From Shewanella sp. CG12_big_fil_rev_8_21_14_0_65_47_15 (GTDB lineage Bacteria; Pseudomonadota; Gammaproteobacteria; Enterobacterales; Shewanellaceae): 64,000 nt of DNA. Below, in pieces: positions 1 to 10,560 of the stretch. The stretch lies in the NCBI RefSeq assembly GCF_002783505.1, contig NZ_PFGL01000011.1, positions 1-64,000 on the forward strand. Direction: 5' to 3'. The notes below the pieces were generated by a model, which saw nothing but the letters and a program-made list of their open reading frames with translations, did not search any database and was not told the origin of the DNA. The translations under genes and the position numbers were made by a program. Numbering within the stretch: the stretch's first letter is position 1; each line of letters opens with the position of its first letter.

Positions 1-776
1 TTCACTCGTTAAGCGGTGAACAGCGCTTCATACGACTTCACGTCGCACGTCCCAAAACGTGCTGAGTTTTTATTTAAAACTTGCAGGCTACACCGATGTT
101 AAACAGGTGAGCCAGGGTGATTGGCGAGACGACCGTCCGCCCCATGGCCGCTTTTTGGCATCCATGCCATCGCGGCATTCGTGAATCCATTAACATCAAA
201 CGGGGCGGTCGAGCATCCATTGAAGGACTGGAACAGCGTCCCTGTTTAACTGCCAGTTCGCCGTCTGATAGGCAGGACGCCTGAATGTCGTGCAGTGCAG
301 GGATACATGAGAACGACCATGGCTCTCGTTCATAAGCGTAGAAACCCTATCCCCTTAATAGCTCTCAATAAAGTCGTTATTTGCAACCATACACTTGCCG
401 CTGTCTAGACAAGCTTTTTATGGTTTTGTGAACAGTATCAAATGCAGTAAGCGCTAAATTATCAGGGGGTTTTGCCCTACCGTTCTCGTCCCTAACATAC
501 GGGCTAGCGTTGTAAAGTTTAATTTTTTGTTAAATATAAACATCAACCCACTTTATGCTCATGCTGGCGGGCAAGTGAAAAATCAAAGGTAACACTAAGT
601 TACCACCAATATCTCTAATAAAAGCGAGTTAAAAACCAGCAGGTAGACTATTTACAATAAAATAACAATATTTGCTGTTTTTACAGCCAAAAAAGGCTTC
701 TTTGCGCAAAGTCTCTACTGTTATACTCAAGCCAGTATGGCACATAATAATAAAATTAATGGGTAGGAAGCTCTTT
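1..776. other. Non-coding stretch with repeat-like sequence
   Basis: No credible reading frame lies before the first gene. The first 350 bases contain short inverted repeats, such as GCACGT/ACGTGC near 45-62 and GAACGA/TCGTTC near 312-335. They also contain a 23-base core at 159-181 that recurs almost unchanged at 4957-4979. The remainder is AT-rich and would hold the promoter of the FapA-like gene. The first 350 bases look like a degenerate dispersed intergenic repeat, but a genome-wide search would be needed to prove this. Confidence 0.5.
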
Positions 777-2468
777 ATGTTGGACCCTGAACTCCTTGAG
801 CTAAACAGTGATAAAACCAAGGCTGAACTCCGCCTTATCCCCAATGTCCATGGCCCAGTCACCCATGATGACATCATGCGTCTATTATCTTTGTCTGAAT
901 TTTCATCCCTGTTTCCACTAGAGCCTGCGATCACTAAAACTATCGCCCAAATCAACTCCCTCTGTCACCAGGACGATGGGAAGTTTGAGCTATTTGCAGT
1001 ACTGGCCGAGCGGCGTGATGGCACTGTCAAGATTGAAATCAGCCCAGATAAAATGCAAGCGACTATGATTTTAACCGCCCCCTGGGGAGGAAAATCCGTC
1101 GACCTACCCGAGATCCTGACTCAACTAAAAAAACACAATGTGTGTATGGGCTTAAGTAAGCTCAAAATCCAAGCACTACAACAGCAACTCAGTAAACTCA
1201 AACCAGGCGAAAGTTGCCAGAGTGAAATTGCCCAGGGCAAGCTCCCTGTCAATGGTCAGAATGCGGTACTTGAACGTAAAGTCTCCCTGGCGAGGGAACG
1301 TTTACTCCAGCCACAGGAGCGTGAAGACGGCAGTGTCGATATGCGTAACCTCGGCTCGATGATCATGGTAAAACCCAACGATCTCTTAATGATCAAACAC
1401 CCAGCGACCGAGGGCACTCCCGGCTACAATATTCAGGGTGAAGTCCTTAACCAAAAACCGGGTAAAGATATCGCCTTTCAGGCAGGTACGGGTACTGACT
1501 TTCATCCAAGGGATCCTAATAAACTCATTGCGACGGTCGCGGGTCAGCCGGTTGAAACCCGCACTGGGATGAATGTGGATGATGTACTGCAACTTAAAGA
1601 TGTGGATATCAGTACAGGCCATGTCACCTTTAAGGGCAGTATTTTAATCACGGGTGATGTCCACGAAGGTATGCTAGTGAAAAGTTCCGGCGATATTACC
1701 GTGATGGGCTTTGTGGACTCCGCCACCCTAGAGGCGGAAGGTGATGTCACTGTGAGTAAAGGGATCATTGGCAGGCAAATCAAAGCTAATGAGTTTTCTA
1801 CCAATATTCAGGCTCAGGGCCATATCAGTGCCCAATTTGTGCAGTATTCCCACCTAGTTGCTAAGGGCAATGTCTTAGTCACTAAACAACTGTTGCACAG
1901 CAACACTAAAACCAGCGCGAGCTTAACCGTCAGCGATCCGAGCGGACGCAGGGGCGATTTAGTCGGTGGCGTCGCCCATGCGGAAAAAGGGATCACCGCC
2001 GTTGTGATAGGTGCCACTGCCGGAACTAAGACCGAAGTCTTTTGCGCAATGACGCAAAACGAGCTTAAACAGGATCTTAAACAACTCGATGAGGGTGTTA
2101 AGGCCATGGTTGTCGCCAGTTTAGATATAGAATCGCGCCTTAAAAAGTTACCGCCTAAGTCAGAATGGCAAAACGATCCTGTGATGATCGAGCAGATCAA
2201 AATGATGCTCGATGAGAAAAATCGTATTCTGGATGAGCGCACCCGGGAGGAATTGGAATTCGACAGTCTAAAACAGGAAGTGGAAGGCTACTATGAAAAG
2301 TACCGTATCGATGTGCTCAAACACGTATTTCTCAATGTGGAATTCCATATAGGCCCAGCGAATCATAGAACGACCCGTGAACACGGTACTTGCAGTATCG
2401 CCAATATTAATCAAGAGATTAACTTCGACTATAACGCCAAAGCTAAGACACCAGCCCCCGCCAATTAA
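777..2468 (+). CDS. FapA/DUF342 family protein
   Basis: This encodes a soluble protein of the DUF342 (FapA) family. The middle third has the glycine- and valine-rich repeats of a right-handed beta-helix (for example around TGDVHEGMLVKSSGDITVMG), and a charged helical, probably coiled-coil, segment follows. The ORF track begins 35 codons earlier at 672. I chose the ATG at 777 because GGAAG lies about six bases upstream and the protein then starts MLDPELLELN, giving 563 residues. Family members are found near flagellar or chemotaxis genes in other bacteria, but their biochemical role is poorly defined and no functional partner is adjacent here. It appears to be monocistronic and is followed by a GC-rich hairpin. 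Confidence 0.85.
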   Translation: MLDPELLELNSDKTKAELRLIPNVHGPVTHDDIMRLLSLSEFSSLFPLEPAITKTIAQINSLCHQDDGKFELFAVLAERRDGTVKIEISPDKMQATMILTAPWGGKSVDLPEILTQLKKHNVCMGLSKLKIQALQQQLSKLKPGESCQSEIAQGKLPVNGQNAVLERKVSLARERLLQPQEREDGSVDMRNLGSMIMVKPNDLLMIKHPATEGTPGYNIQGEVLNQKPGKDIAFQAGTGTDFHPRDPNKLIATVAGQPVETRTGMNVDDVLQLKDVDISTGHVTFKGSILITGDVHEGMLVKSSGDITVMGFVDSATLEAEGDVTVSKGIIGRQIKANEFSTNIQAQGHISAQFVQYSHLVAKGNVLVTKQLLHSNTKTSASLTVSDPSGRRGDLVGGVAHAEKGITAVVIGATAGTKTEVFCAMTQNELKQDLKQLDEGVKAMVVASLDIESRLKKLPPKSEWQNDPVMIEQIKMMLDEKNRILDERTREELEFDSLKQEVEGYYEKYRIDVLKHVFLNVEFHIGPANHRTTREHGTCSIANINQEINFDYNAKAKTPAPAN

Positions 2469-2544
2469 CGGATTAATCTAATGATGCACCCTTAAGGGCA
2501 TCAAGTGATCTCCACTTCGAAGCCGCCATCTAGACTCAAGCATA

Positions 2545-2569
2545 AGGCGCAGGAGTTTCCCCTGCGCCT
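2545..2569 (+). terminator. Hairpin downstream of the FapA-like gene
   Basis: A perfect 9-bp stem (AGGCGCAGG/CCTGCGCCT) surrounds a 7-base loop about 75 bases past the stop. There is no T-run after it, so it is either a weak or factor-assisted terminator or part of the repeat that follows immediately. Confidence 0.45.
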
Positions 2570-2570
2570 A

Positions 2571-2626
2571 TATACCCAAGCTACCTGAAGATACGAGCTT
2601 CAGCATCTTCAGGCTGTTTGGGTATA
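2571..2626. repeat. 56-bp palindromic intergenic repeat
   Basis: The ends are perfect inverted copies (TATACCCAA at 2571-2579, TTGGGTATA at 2618-2626). An inner perfect pair, CCTGAAGAT/ATCTTCAGG, lies at 2584-2592 and 2605-2613. The whole folds into one long cruciform-like hairpin. From memory this resembles palindromic elements scattered in Shewanella intergenic regions; only one copy is visible here. Confidence 0.65.
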
Positions 2627-2760
2627 CTAGTCCGCTATCAGCGTGGCATACTGCAAAACTAGGGTCAGCAGAGTGGTATTTACAGACATCCTTAACTTTC
2701 CTCCGTAGTAACATTCTGCGCACCGAAAAGTTCACCCCCTCAATAACCCATGGAGCAATA

Positions 2761-3138
2761 ATGACCAGCGTGAAAATGTCGGACATTGAATGGCCCGCCG
2801 TCGTCAAACTCTCCCAAAATGACGAGTTGCTTTACCTCGCCCACCAACGGGATTGGTTAGAACTCGCCTGCCTGTACCAACATCACTTTACCGAGGAAGA
2901 TCAATTGCTCGACAGCGCTGGGCATCGCTATCGGATCCGTGCAAACCCGCGCACAGTGCATGAAGATCCCGTTGGTGAATTGCCCCAACTGTTACAACAG
3001 GAGCAAAACCTGCCACTCACCGACTTTATTAAGTGGGTACAGAACCATGCCACCGCCCTAGGTCAGTGCTGTGTCGCTAAACTTGCGTTCACTACCATTA
3101 GCCAAGGAATGGAAATTGTGCGTACCTTAGACGAATAG
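2761..3138 (+). CDS. DUF4144-like hypothetical protein
   Basis: This is a small acidic protein of 125 residues with no signal peptide or membrane segment. Its length and sequence (MSDIEWPAVVKLSQNDELLYLAHQ near the start) match my recollection of the DUF4144 family, which is largely restricted to Shewanella and relatives and has no known function. The ATG at 2761 follows GGAG by five bases, which supports this start. It is alone between a palindromic repeat and the M50 protease gene, with about 200 bases to the latter, so no operon partner suggests a role. Confidence 0.7.
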   Translation: MTSVKMSDIEWPAVVKLSQNDELLYLAHQRDWLELACLYQHHFTEEDQLLDSAGHRYRIRANPRTVHEDPVGELPQLLQQEQNLPLTDFIKWVQNHATALGQCCVAKLAFTTISQGMEIVRTLDE

Positions 3139-3337
3139 CTGCGACAAATAACCTTATGTGCTAAAAGCAGAAAATAGCGAGATGATCCTAAAAGCTAATA
3201 TCCTCGCCGTAAATTCGCAGGCATAATTTATCACGAACGAAATTTCAGCTCCGCAGTAGCTAGCGGTTATTTACATCCAGAAATACCCATACAGTGACAC
3301 TTAGCTCTCGCTAAAAAGTCACACAGATCACAAACAC

Positions 3338-4474
3338 ATGGAACCGAAATTGGAACTACTTAAGATTGACTGCTTAGGCAAACAACTGCGTTTGGAAGGC
3401 TCACTCGCTGGCTGGCAACAACTCTTCTGGGACAATAACTTAGTCTCGCAAAAGGCGGCTTCTATCGATAATGGTGGCCTGAGAGTCCATGAATTTGAAC
3501 TCACCCAGCATCGTCAGCCGCAGGCGATTGTCCAGGGCGAACCGACCAGCCTAGACACAAAAATCATTATTCGCCTCGAAACCGATTTAGTATGGCAACC
3601 CTTTCGCCTCGATTATCGCCTACTACAGGATGATGAAGTCATAGCCCAAGGTCGGCGCAGCGAGAAAGATATTGAGCGGCAAACGCCTGAAGTTCCCGCG
3701 GTTAAACAACAAAAACTCAGCCTAGTCGGGCTCGCCTCCCTCGGCTTTAAACTGCTAAAAAGCGCCAAGGTCATCAAAGTTGTGTTAGTGGGTGCCAGCG
3801 TTGCCGCCTATTCTTGGCTATTCTCCTTTCAATTTGCCCTCGCGCTTATCGCCTGTTTGGTCTTCCACGAATATGGCCATATCCGCGCGATGAAATATTT
3901 TGGCATGAAGACTAAAGGGATTTACCTTATTCCCTTTATGGGGGGGTTCGCCCTCTCCGATGAAAAGATCAACACCCGTTGGCAAGATGTGGTGATTTCC
4001 ATTATGGGGCCCACCTTTGGTTTATTCATGTCCATAGGTTCGTTGATTGCCTACCACGCGACGGGCAACGTATTTTTTGCTGGCCTTGCCGCCTTTAATG
4101 CCCTGCTTAACCTATTTAATTTATTGCCTATTTTGCCACTCGATGGCGGCCATATTTTAAAGAGCATCAGCTTTTCGATGAACAGTATTATGGGCTTGGT
4201 CACCTGCGCTGTGGGTGCCGCCTTCGGTGTGTATATCAGCTACACCTTGGGCCTAGCGCTATTGGGATTTTTGCTATTGATCGGCAGTTTAGAAATCATC
4301 TTCGAGTGGCGAACTCGCCATCAAAGCCACCTATTGCCATTAGACAGATATGGACAAATTTTTTCTACCATCTGGTACTTGCTTACGGTCGGCGCGTTAG
4401 TCGGTATCATCTGGCACTTAGCCGGCACGGGCGATGATATGCTTAGCCTGCCACTGCAAATATTACGCAGCTAG
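3338..4474 (+). CDS. M50-family (site-2 protease-like) membrane metalloprotease
   Basis: This is an integral membrane zinc metalloprotease of the S2P/M50 group, about 378 residues. The first 140 residues are soluble, and a block of hydrophobic segments follows. The zinc-binding HExxH is present as FHEYGH in a membrane segment, and the third-ligand region appears as LPLDGGH, as expected for an active enzyme. Unlike RseP it has no visible PDZ domain. The substrate cannot be read from the sequence and no anti-sigma factor gene is nearby. No convincing ribosome-binding site precedes the ATG at 3338, so the start is the least certain part. A strong terminator follows at 4561. Confidence 0.8.
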   Translation: MEPKLELLKIDCLGKQLRLEGSLAGWQQLFWDNNLVSQKAASIDNGGLRVHEFELTQHRQPQAIVQGEPTSLDTKIIIRLETDLVWQPFRLDYRLLQDDEVIAQGRRSEKDIERQTPEVPAVKQQKLSLVGLASLGFKLLKSAKVIKVVLVGASVAAYSWLFSFQFALALIACLVFHEYGHIRAMKYFGMKTKGIYLIPFMGGFALSDEKINTRWQDVVISIMGPTFGLFMSIGSLIAYHATGNVFFAGLAAFNALLNLFNLLPILPLDGGHILKSISFSMNSIMGLVTCAVGAAFGVYISYTLGLALLGFLLLIGSLEIIFEWRTRHQSHLLPLDRYGQIFSTIWYLLTVGALVGIIWHLAGTGDDMLSLPLQILRS

Positions 4475-4560
4475 TCCGTTTAACCTCTGGACGTAAACTG
4501 CAGGGTGTAAAGCACAGGACCTAAAGCACAGGCTCAGAATGAATCCAAAGTGATGCAAAA

Positions 4561-4589
4561 AACCGCTATTAATAGCGGTTTTTGTTTTT
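4561..4589 (+). terminator. Intrinsic terminator after the M50 protease gene
   Basis: The 20-base perfect palindrome AACCGCTATTAATAGCGGTT is followed by TTTGTTTTT. A-rich sequence on its left means it may act in both directions. Confidence 0.9.
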
Positions 4590-4749
4590 CTGTAGCTTAG
4601 TAATACTTTTACAACAGTACGTTATTCCTTTGCCACAGTCGGGTGTACTGGTCTATGTTTTATAGACAGTGTCACGTGTGATAGTTAACCCATTCAAACG
4701 TATCTAAATATACAAACTTCATATAATGCTTTTTCAACAAAAATCAAAG

Positions 4750-5045
4750 TCGTGGGGCTTCACCCCACACCCGACCAAGAAGGACTGCTCGTCCTATCAA
4801 AAACGTCCATGTTAAACTACCAGCTCGATATCCCTATCTCGCGCTCAAAGCGGCCGCAGGCTTTCGCCCTTGGATGCTCCAAGACGCCCCTAACGGAGTT
4901 GAAAGCCCCTTGTGCTCATCGCCAAATTTGCTATCGCTTCCGAAGTCCTCGCTTTACATCCATGTGATCGCGGCATTCGCGCTTACATATACAACAGATG
5001 CCGCCGTCGAGCCCTCAGGGATGAGTTAATGGCGAGTCACTGGAA
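4750..5045. repeat. Candidate dispersed intergenic repeat, copy 2
   Basis: The block shares a 23-base core (4957-4979) with 159-181 at 21 of 23 positions. In both places the core is followed at similar distance by a GTCGAGC-containing segment. This suggests two diverged members of one repeat family. Confidence 0.45.
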
Positions 5046-5119
5046 TGACAGTGCTTAATAAAAATGGAGCAGAACTATTTCAAACAAAACTCCACTATTA
5101 CATTTTGTATGCCCCACTG

Positions 5120-7945
5120 TTAGCCTACGATGGCGGCAGTTTTTTGTGCGCGGTTTTGCCACAACTTTACCAACTCCAATACCATCAAGGGGATGGCGCT
5201 GAACATAAGCAATAGCAGGCATTCCTCTAGCGATAAAAATGTGATTTTTAAGAATAACCCCAGAGTGGCATTCTGATGGGCCCATACCTGCAAGCCAATA
5301 ATTAAACATACCGCAACGACCAAAGAGAGATTTGTCCGTAGGGGGATCCGCCATAGCGACTTAGTTTCGCTGCGAGCACCAAAGGCGCGCAGTAGTTCGG
5401 CAAACACTAAGGTGGTAAAGGCGTTGGTACGCGCAAGCTCTACACTCCCGGTTTGCAAGCTATAGAAATAAATGGCGAAAACGACTCCCGCTGTAAGTAA
5501 CCCAGTCAGAAACATAGTGCTCAAAAAATGATTCGCGGCAATGGGTTCATCACGGGTGCGCGGACGTTGTTGCATGACATCGGGGTCAATGGCATCTGTG
5601 GCTAGGCAGAGCGCGGGGAATCCGTCGGTGACGAGGTTAATCCAAAGTAAATGTATCGGTAGGAGCGGCACGGGTAAGCCGATAAAGACACACAGTGTCA
5701 TCAATAGGAGTTCACTGGTATTTCCTGCCAACAAATACTGCAGGGTTTTACGGATATTGGCGAAAATTCCGCGCCCTTCCTCAACTGCCGCAACTATGGT
5801 GGCAAAATTATCGTCGGTGATGATCATATCGGCCGCTTGCTTGGTCACTTCGGTACCGGAGCGCCCCATAGCAATACCGATATCGGCGCCTTCAATGGCG
5901 GGGGCGTCGTTGACACCGTCTCCCGTCATTGCCACTACGGCACCATTGGCTTTCCACGCATGGACTATGCGTAGCTTGTGCGCGGCAGTCACCCGTGCAT
6001 AAACGGCGATAGTTGGCGCACGTTGTACTAATTCCGCTTCACTGATGCGATCCAATTCGGCCCCTGTCACCACAGTGTCTGCCTCTTTGGCAATACCAAG
6101 ATCCCGGGCAATAGCCAGCGCGGTTTGCGGGTGATCGCCAGTGACCATCACGGCACGGATCCCCGCAGCAACACACTTAGCTACGGCGGCTTTAGCCTCT
6201 GCTCTCGGGGGATCGACCATGCCACTCAAACCGACAAAGACCAAATTCTGTTCTATCGCCGCAGGGCTGAGATCTGTGGGTAAGGTGTGCCCAAGGTCGA
6301 GATAGGCAGAGCCCAGCACCCTTAGTGCCTGCTGTCCCAAGAGGGTATTTTGTTGATGGATCCGCGCTCGGTCGGCCTCTGTGAGTGGCTGCTCGCCACT
6401 GGCGGTATACACCCGATTGCAGATCTGCAGTAACATATCCGGCGCGCCATTGATCATCGCCCGCAGCGTGCCATCTTCGAGCCTGCGAATAACGCAGCTT
6501 CGCTTACGATCCGAATCAAAGGGAATTTCATACTCTAGGGGGAATCGCTGCGCAAAATGTGCTAATTCACCACCCGCTTGCCCGCAAAAGACTTTGTGAG
6601 CTGCCGCCAGTAGCGCCCCCTCGGTGGGGTCGCCAGCGACTCGCCATTGGCCATTATCCTCCACCAAATGCGCGTTATTACAACCGATTAAAAGTGTGGC
6701 AAGCTCGTGTAACCCACTGAAATTTTGTCTATTTACAGTCTGATTGTTAAGTAAAATATCCCCTTGAGGGGCATAGCCTTCACCCGTCACAGTAAAACAT
6801 TGCTCGCCGACATATAAAGTACGCACCGTCATTTCACCCACAGTTAACGTACCCGTTTTATCGGTACAGATAACCGAGGTGGAACCTAAGGTTTCTACCG
6901 CTGGCAATTTACGGATCAGGGCATTGCGCCGGGACATGCGCATCACTCCCATCGCCAGCGCAATCGTCACTATGGCGGGCAACCCTTCGGGAACGGCGGC
7001 AACGGCAAGGCTGACGGCAGACATCACTAGCTCCAGTGGTGCACTACCACGCCACCAGCCCAGCAGAAACAGCAGCATTACTATCGCCAGCGAAAACCAC
7101 ACCAATATACGCCCGAAGGCATCCAATTTTTGTTGTAAAGGCGTGCTTTCACTACGACTGGCATCGGTGATCAGACGCGCAATCTTCCCAAGCTCAGTGT
7201 TCATGGCCGTGGCAACCACGAGCGCAGTGGCAGTACCTGCGGCGACGCAGGTCCCCGCAAACACCATATTATCGCGGTCACAGAGCGGAGTATTGGCGGA
7301 TAACAGTTTATTGGCTTGTTTATCGACCGGTTCGGATTCACCTGTTAAGGCGGCTTCGGTCATTTTAAGGGAAGCTGACTGCAATAGGCGCGCATCGGCG
7401 GCCACCAGATCGCCGGCCTCCAGCACAAGGATATCACCGACCACTATATTGGCTGCTGGCACAATAATCACTCGATTATCGCGCTTTACTTTCGCCTGCG
7501 GTGCGGTCATGTTTTTAAGTGCCGCTATGGCTTTTTCGGCTTTGTATTCCTGATAAAAACCGATAATCCCATTAAGCATCACAATGGCAACTATGACCAC
7601 AAAATCGATCGTGTCTCCCAAGACTGCTGAAATTAGCGCGGCGACCAGTAGCACCCAAATAATGACACTTTTGAACTGTGCGGCAGCAAGCTTAACGACA
7701 TTAGTGCCAGCCGCTTCCTGCAAGCTATTCGCCCCCTCGAGGCTTAAATACTCAGTCGCCTGCACCGTCGAAAGCCCCTGTTCACCCGTATTCAATTGTA
7801 AAAATAGGTTAGCAGGCATCTGTTGCCAGGGAGCGGTGACAGTGCGCGGCACATTTGTCCTCCGGGATGCCGACACGCGCTTAGATTGGGCATCAGACTG
7901 AGAAGTGGATTGGGGAGGTTTATTCACCGGATTTTTCAAGTTCAT
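5120..7945 (-). CDS. Ca2+-type P-type ATPase (P2 class)
   Basis: This is a cation-pumping membrane ATPase of 941 residues related to SERCA and PMR1 pumps. Visible hallmarks are the TGES loop of the actuator domain, the phosphorylation motif CTDKTGTLT (Asp near residue 360), and the hinge motif GDGVNDAPA. Membrane residues corresponding to the SERCA calcium site are kept: PEGLP in M4, an N..E pair in M5 (GNTSELL) and NLVTDG in M6, so Ca2+ export is the best guess, though Mn2+ is possible. The first 40 residues are a polar extension, and the first ATG at 7945 has a close AGGAT. No regulator or accessory gene adjoins it. Confidence 0.88.
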   Translation of the reverse strand: MNLKNPVNKPPQSTSQSDAQSKRVSASRRTNVPRTVTAPWQQMPANLFLQLNTGEQGLSTVQATEYLSLEGANSLQEAAGTNVVKLAAAQFKSVIIWVLLVAALISAVLGDTIDFVVIVAIVMLNGIIGFYQEYKAEKAIAALKNMTAPQAKVKRDNRVIIVPAANIVVGDILVLEAGDLVAADARLLQSASLKMTEAALTGESEPVDKQANKLLSANTPLCDRDNMVFAGTCVAAGTATALVVATAMNTELGKIARLITDASRSESTPLQQKLDAFGRILVWFSLAIVMLLFLLGWWRGSAPLELVMSAVSLAVAAVPEGLPAIVTIALAMGVMRMSRRNALIRKLPAVETLGSTSVICTDKTGTLTVGEMTVRTLYVGEQCFTVTGEGYAPQGDILLNNQTVNRQNFSGLHELATLLIGCNNAHLVEDNGQWRVAGDPTEGALLAAAHKVFCGQAGGELAHFAQRFPLEYEIPFDSDRKRSCVIRRLEDGTLRAMINGAPDMLLQICNRVYTASGEQPLTEADRARIHQQNTLLGQQALRVLGSAYLDLGHTLPTDLSPAAIEQNLVFVGLSGMVDPPRAEAKAAVAKCVAAGIRAVMVTGDHPQTALAIARDLGIAKEADTVVTGAELDRISEAELVQRAPTIAVYARVTAAHKLRIVHAWKANGAVVAMTGDGVNDAPAIEGADIGIAMGRSGTEVTKQAADMIITDDNFATIVAAVEEGRGIFANIRKTLQYLLAGNTSELLLMTLCVFIGLPVPLLPIHLLWINLVTDGFPALCLATDAIDPDVMQQRPRTRDEPIAANHFLSTMFLTGLLTAGVVFAIYFYSLQTGSVELARTNAFTTLVFAELLRAFGARSETKSLWRIPLRTNLSLVVAVCLIIGLQVWAHQNATLGLFLKITFLSLEECLLLLMFSAIPLMVLELVKLWQNRAQKTAAIVG

Positions 7946-8178
7946 ATCCTAGAACCTGTGTTATTTTTTAGCGCTTAGGGAAGGATCCGCGGTCAAGAGT
8001 GTCCATATCACCCACGATAAACACACGAAATGACCTATATCATCGAGAGCATCAGTCATCACCATGCTGATCCTGCCGTGATACATAAGCAATTCTAGTT
8101 CAGTAACCCCATGATTCCCATTTTTAGAGGGGTAAAAACCACAATATTAATTTTAAAATTATGAACTAAATTAATTTC

Positions 8179-8618
8179 TTAATTCATACTAGCGACAATC
8201 ACTTGCGTTGCATCAAAGCAGGCAAAACAGGGCTCGCCAACCACTAGCGCCTGAGTTTGGGTGAGTGGCATCACGGAATAAATGATGTCTTTACCATCAA
8301 TATCAATGCTGAGTTCAGCCCTATCACCCAGCTCGGTGATACTCAGCAAACGCCCAGTTAGACAATTTTGCCCGCTGCTAAAACCACGCCAATATTGTCA
8401 TTTAATCCATTTGAATCAATACCCTTAATACGTCCAGTTAGCTGATTGCGGGCGCTAGTGTTATGGGAGAAATGCGCCATCACATCCAACAGGCTATGCA
8501 TATCGATGGAGTCGTCGAGCAGAGCCGTTAATGCCATCCTTTGCACTTGGGAGGTGATGGAATAGACCTTGAGCAAACGTTCACCAAATTTAGCACCAAA
8601 ACCGATGCTAAACTGTGG
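8179..8618 (-). pseudogene. modE: Degenerate modE (molybdate-responsive regulator) remnant
   Basis: Two reading frames here align, by my recollection of E. coli ModE, to its middle and C-terminal parts. The first frame (KFGERLLKVYSITSQVQ.. to NTSARNQLTGRI..VVLAAGKI) matches the end of the DNA-binding half and the start of the first Mop domain, and stops at 8358. A second frame overlapping that stop (NCLTGRLLSITELGDRAELS..) matches the last Mop domain and ends at 8179. The helix-turn-helix domain is missing and about 60 residues between the Mop segments are deleted with a frame change. The 89-codon ORF on the track is only part of this relic. It directly abuts the 3' end of the chemoreceptor gene, so it is unlikely to make a working regulator. 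Confidence 0.75.
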
Positions 8619-8619
8619 C

Positions 8620-10560
8620 TTATTCAAATTGCTTCACTAATTTCGAAATCCGTTCTGCCTGTCCATGGAGATGATTTATCTCCTCGAAACATTTGAGCGC
8701 ACTGTCATTAATATTTTCGGCGGTGTCGGCAATCACATGGGCAGATTCGTTAATATGGTCAACCACACTGGCTTGCTCCTCCGTTGCGGCGGCCACCTGA
8801 TGATTGCCCCGATTAATATCGTCAAACTTGTCTTTCACTAATTTTAATGACTCTGTTGCGGCTATCGCATTATGGGCCAATGAAGTGCTTTGCTTGGCCG
8901 CTTCGGCGATATTTTGCCGTGTAAAGCCAACCGCGTGCTGCAACTGCTCAATTTGCCCGCGGATCTCTAATGTCGAGGATTGAGTGCGGCTCGCCAAGGT
9001 TCTCACTTCGTCCGCCACAACGGCAAAACCGCGGCCCATTTCGCCAGCTCGGGCGGCTTCGATTGCGGCATTTAATGCTAAAAGATTGGTTTGCTCAGAA
9101 ATGCTGCTAATCACTTCGACCACTGAATTAATGGTTTCTGCCTGCACCGCTAAGTCCTGCACTTTCGTTTGGGTATCATTCATCGAGGTAGATAATGACT
9201 CCATGGTGCCCGCCAGATTGATCATCACATCACTGGTGGAGTACACATCTTTCAAGGCGGATTCGGTATCTGTGGCAATACGATGGGCAACCGATGACAC
9301 CTCGGCGATCGTTTGCCCCATTTCATTGATCGCTGTGGCGACCTGCTCGGTTTGGGCACGTTGGGAACTAGCGTGCTCGACCGTTTGCTGGGAGAAACTG
9401 CTCAGTAAACCCACACTCTGATTAATGGCCTGCTCACCGTGTTTAATCTCCTGCACTAAGGTGCCAATTTTCCCCATAATGGCATTAAATCCTTTGGCTA
9501 ATTGGCCCACTTCATTGTCATAACTATCATCTAGGCGGCGATTTAAATTCCCGCCATCCTTGGACATAGCGAGTAAACTGTCGCTTACTGCCAAAATATT
9601 TTTACTGACATTACCCGCTAGCAAGAAAGATAAACCGATAAATAACAAGGCAATCACTATGCTAATCCCCACGGATAGGCTAATGACATCATTAATTTGG
9701 CTACTGATCTCCGCTTTGGGCATCACCCCGACTAAGGTCCAATTCATTGCCGTTAGTGTCGCTATGCCCAGATAAATCGCTTCGCCCTGAAACTCAGTCG
9801 ATGCAATTTGCTGTCTGCCCTGGCGTGTGTCCAGCATTGCCTGTATGGGCCGGTAATCTGCCATCGTTGCTATGCTTTGGTCGAGTAAGGACTTATTCTT
9901 ATGGGCGGCAAACTTACCTTGGGCATCGAGCATAAACATATAACCCGATTGCCCCATATTCGCCTGATTCACTATGTCAGAAATCTTAGTCGCATCGACC
10001 CCAACGCCTGCAACAGCCATAATATTGCCGCTGGGATCCCGCACCGAGACATTAATAAAGACAGTTAATTTACCTAGGCTTTCATCGGTGTCCAGTGAAG
10101 GTTCACGGTCGGGGTTACGACTCAAATAATCGTAGAACCAACGGTCACGCTCATTCTGGCGCGAAAGGGTTTTGAGTATACCCTCACTGGTGTAGTAGCG
10201 ACCCGTTGGGACCGAAATCCAAAATGCGGCTATAACCCCCTCTTGGCCCATAAAACTTTTCAAATAATTGATAATATCGCCACGGGTCGCCTCACTTTCA
10301 CCCTGACTTTGCCATTGACGCATAAAAGTGTTGTGGGCCAAGTCCTCCGACATAGTCAAATACTGAGTCAGTTCCGTATTAATTTCCGCGGTCGCCTTAC
10401 CTAATTGCGCGGGTAATAAGCTGGTTTCGGTCGAGTGATAAAACATGTTGGAAAACTGGCTGATATAAATCAGTGTTGAAAACAACATCGACAAAAAGAG
10501 CGCGCTTGCCATACCGACTGCGACCACGGCCTTTATTGTTAACTTATTAAAATTAAACAT
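8620..10560 (-). CDS. Methyl-accepting chemotaxis protein, Cache-type sensor
   Basis: This is a transmembrane chemoreceptor of about 646 residues. An N-terminal membrane helix (around [20 protein letters not shown]) is followed by a periplasmic region resembling a double-Cache domain, then a second membrane segment near residue 300, HAMP-like helices and the cytoplasmic signalling hairpin. The hairpin tip [19 protein letters not shown] is intact, so it should couple to CheA/CheW. There is no C-terminal CheR-docking pentapeptide. I chose the ATG at 10560 over the GTG two codons upstream because TTGGAG lies five bases before it. The ligand is unknown; a solute-binding protein gene lies upstream but is separated by 220 bases. 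Its 3' end abuts the modE remnant. Confidence 0.9.
   Translation of the reverse strand: MFNFNKLTIKAVVAVGMASALFLSMLFSTLIYISQFSNMFYHSTETSLLPAQLGKATAEINTELTQYLTMSEDLAHNTFMRQWQSQGESEATRGDIINYLKSFMGQEGVIAAFWISVPTGRYYTSEGILKTLSRQNERDRWFYDYLSRNPDREPSLDTDESLGKLTVFINVSVRDPSGNIMAVAGVGVDATKISDIVNQANMGQSGYMFMLDAQGKFAAHKNKSLLDQSIATMADYRPIQAMLDTRQGRQQIASTEFQGEAIYLGIATLTAMNWTLVGVMPKAEISSQINDVISLSVGISIVIALLFIGLSFLLAGNVSKNILAVSDSLLAMSKDGGNLNRRLDDSYDNEVGQLAKGFNAIMGKIGTLVQEIKHGEQAINQSVGLLSSFSQQTVEHASSQRAQTEQVATAINEMGQTIAEVSSVAHRIATDTESALKDVYSTSDVMINLAGTMESLSTSMNDTQTKVQDLAVQAETINSVVEVISSISEQTNLLALNAAIEAARAGEMGRGFAVVADEVRTLASRTQSSTLEIRGQIEQLQHAVGFTRQNIAEAAKQSTSLAHNAIAATESLKLVKDKFDDINRGNHQVAAATEEQASVVDHINESAHVIADTAENINDSALKCFEEINHLHGQAERISKLVKQFE

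Larger units (their letters stand above)
4475..5119. other. Intergenic region with terminator and repeat-like sequence
   Basis: This 645-base gap holds the terminator at 4561-4589, an AT-rich stretch, and a GC-richer block from about 4750 to 5045. That block begins with a short hairpin (GTGGGG..CCCCAC) and includes the 23-base core shared with 159-181. The 71-codon frame reported across it has no recognisable protein features and I do not treat it as a gene. Confidence 0.5.

Noticed and set aside
4752-4967. 71-codon frame in the second repeat block
   Set aside because: It lies wholly in repeat-like DNA, has no ribosome-binding site and no protein-like composition.
6879-7553. 224-codon plus-strand frame
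   Set aside because: It is antisense to the P-type ATPase gene, with Ser/Thr/Ala-rich shadow composition.
8358-8627. 89-residue hypothetical protein as an intact gene
   Set aside because: It is the surviving middle part of ModE; the matching C-terminal part continues in another frame, so it is listed as a pseudogene.
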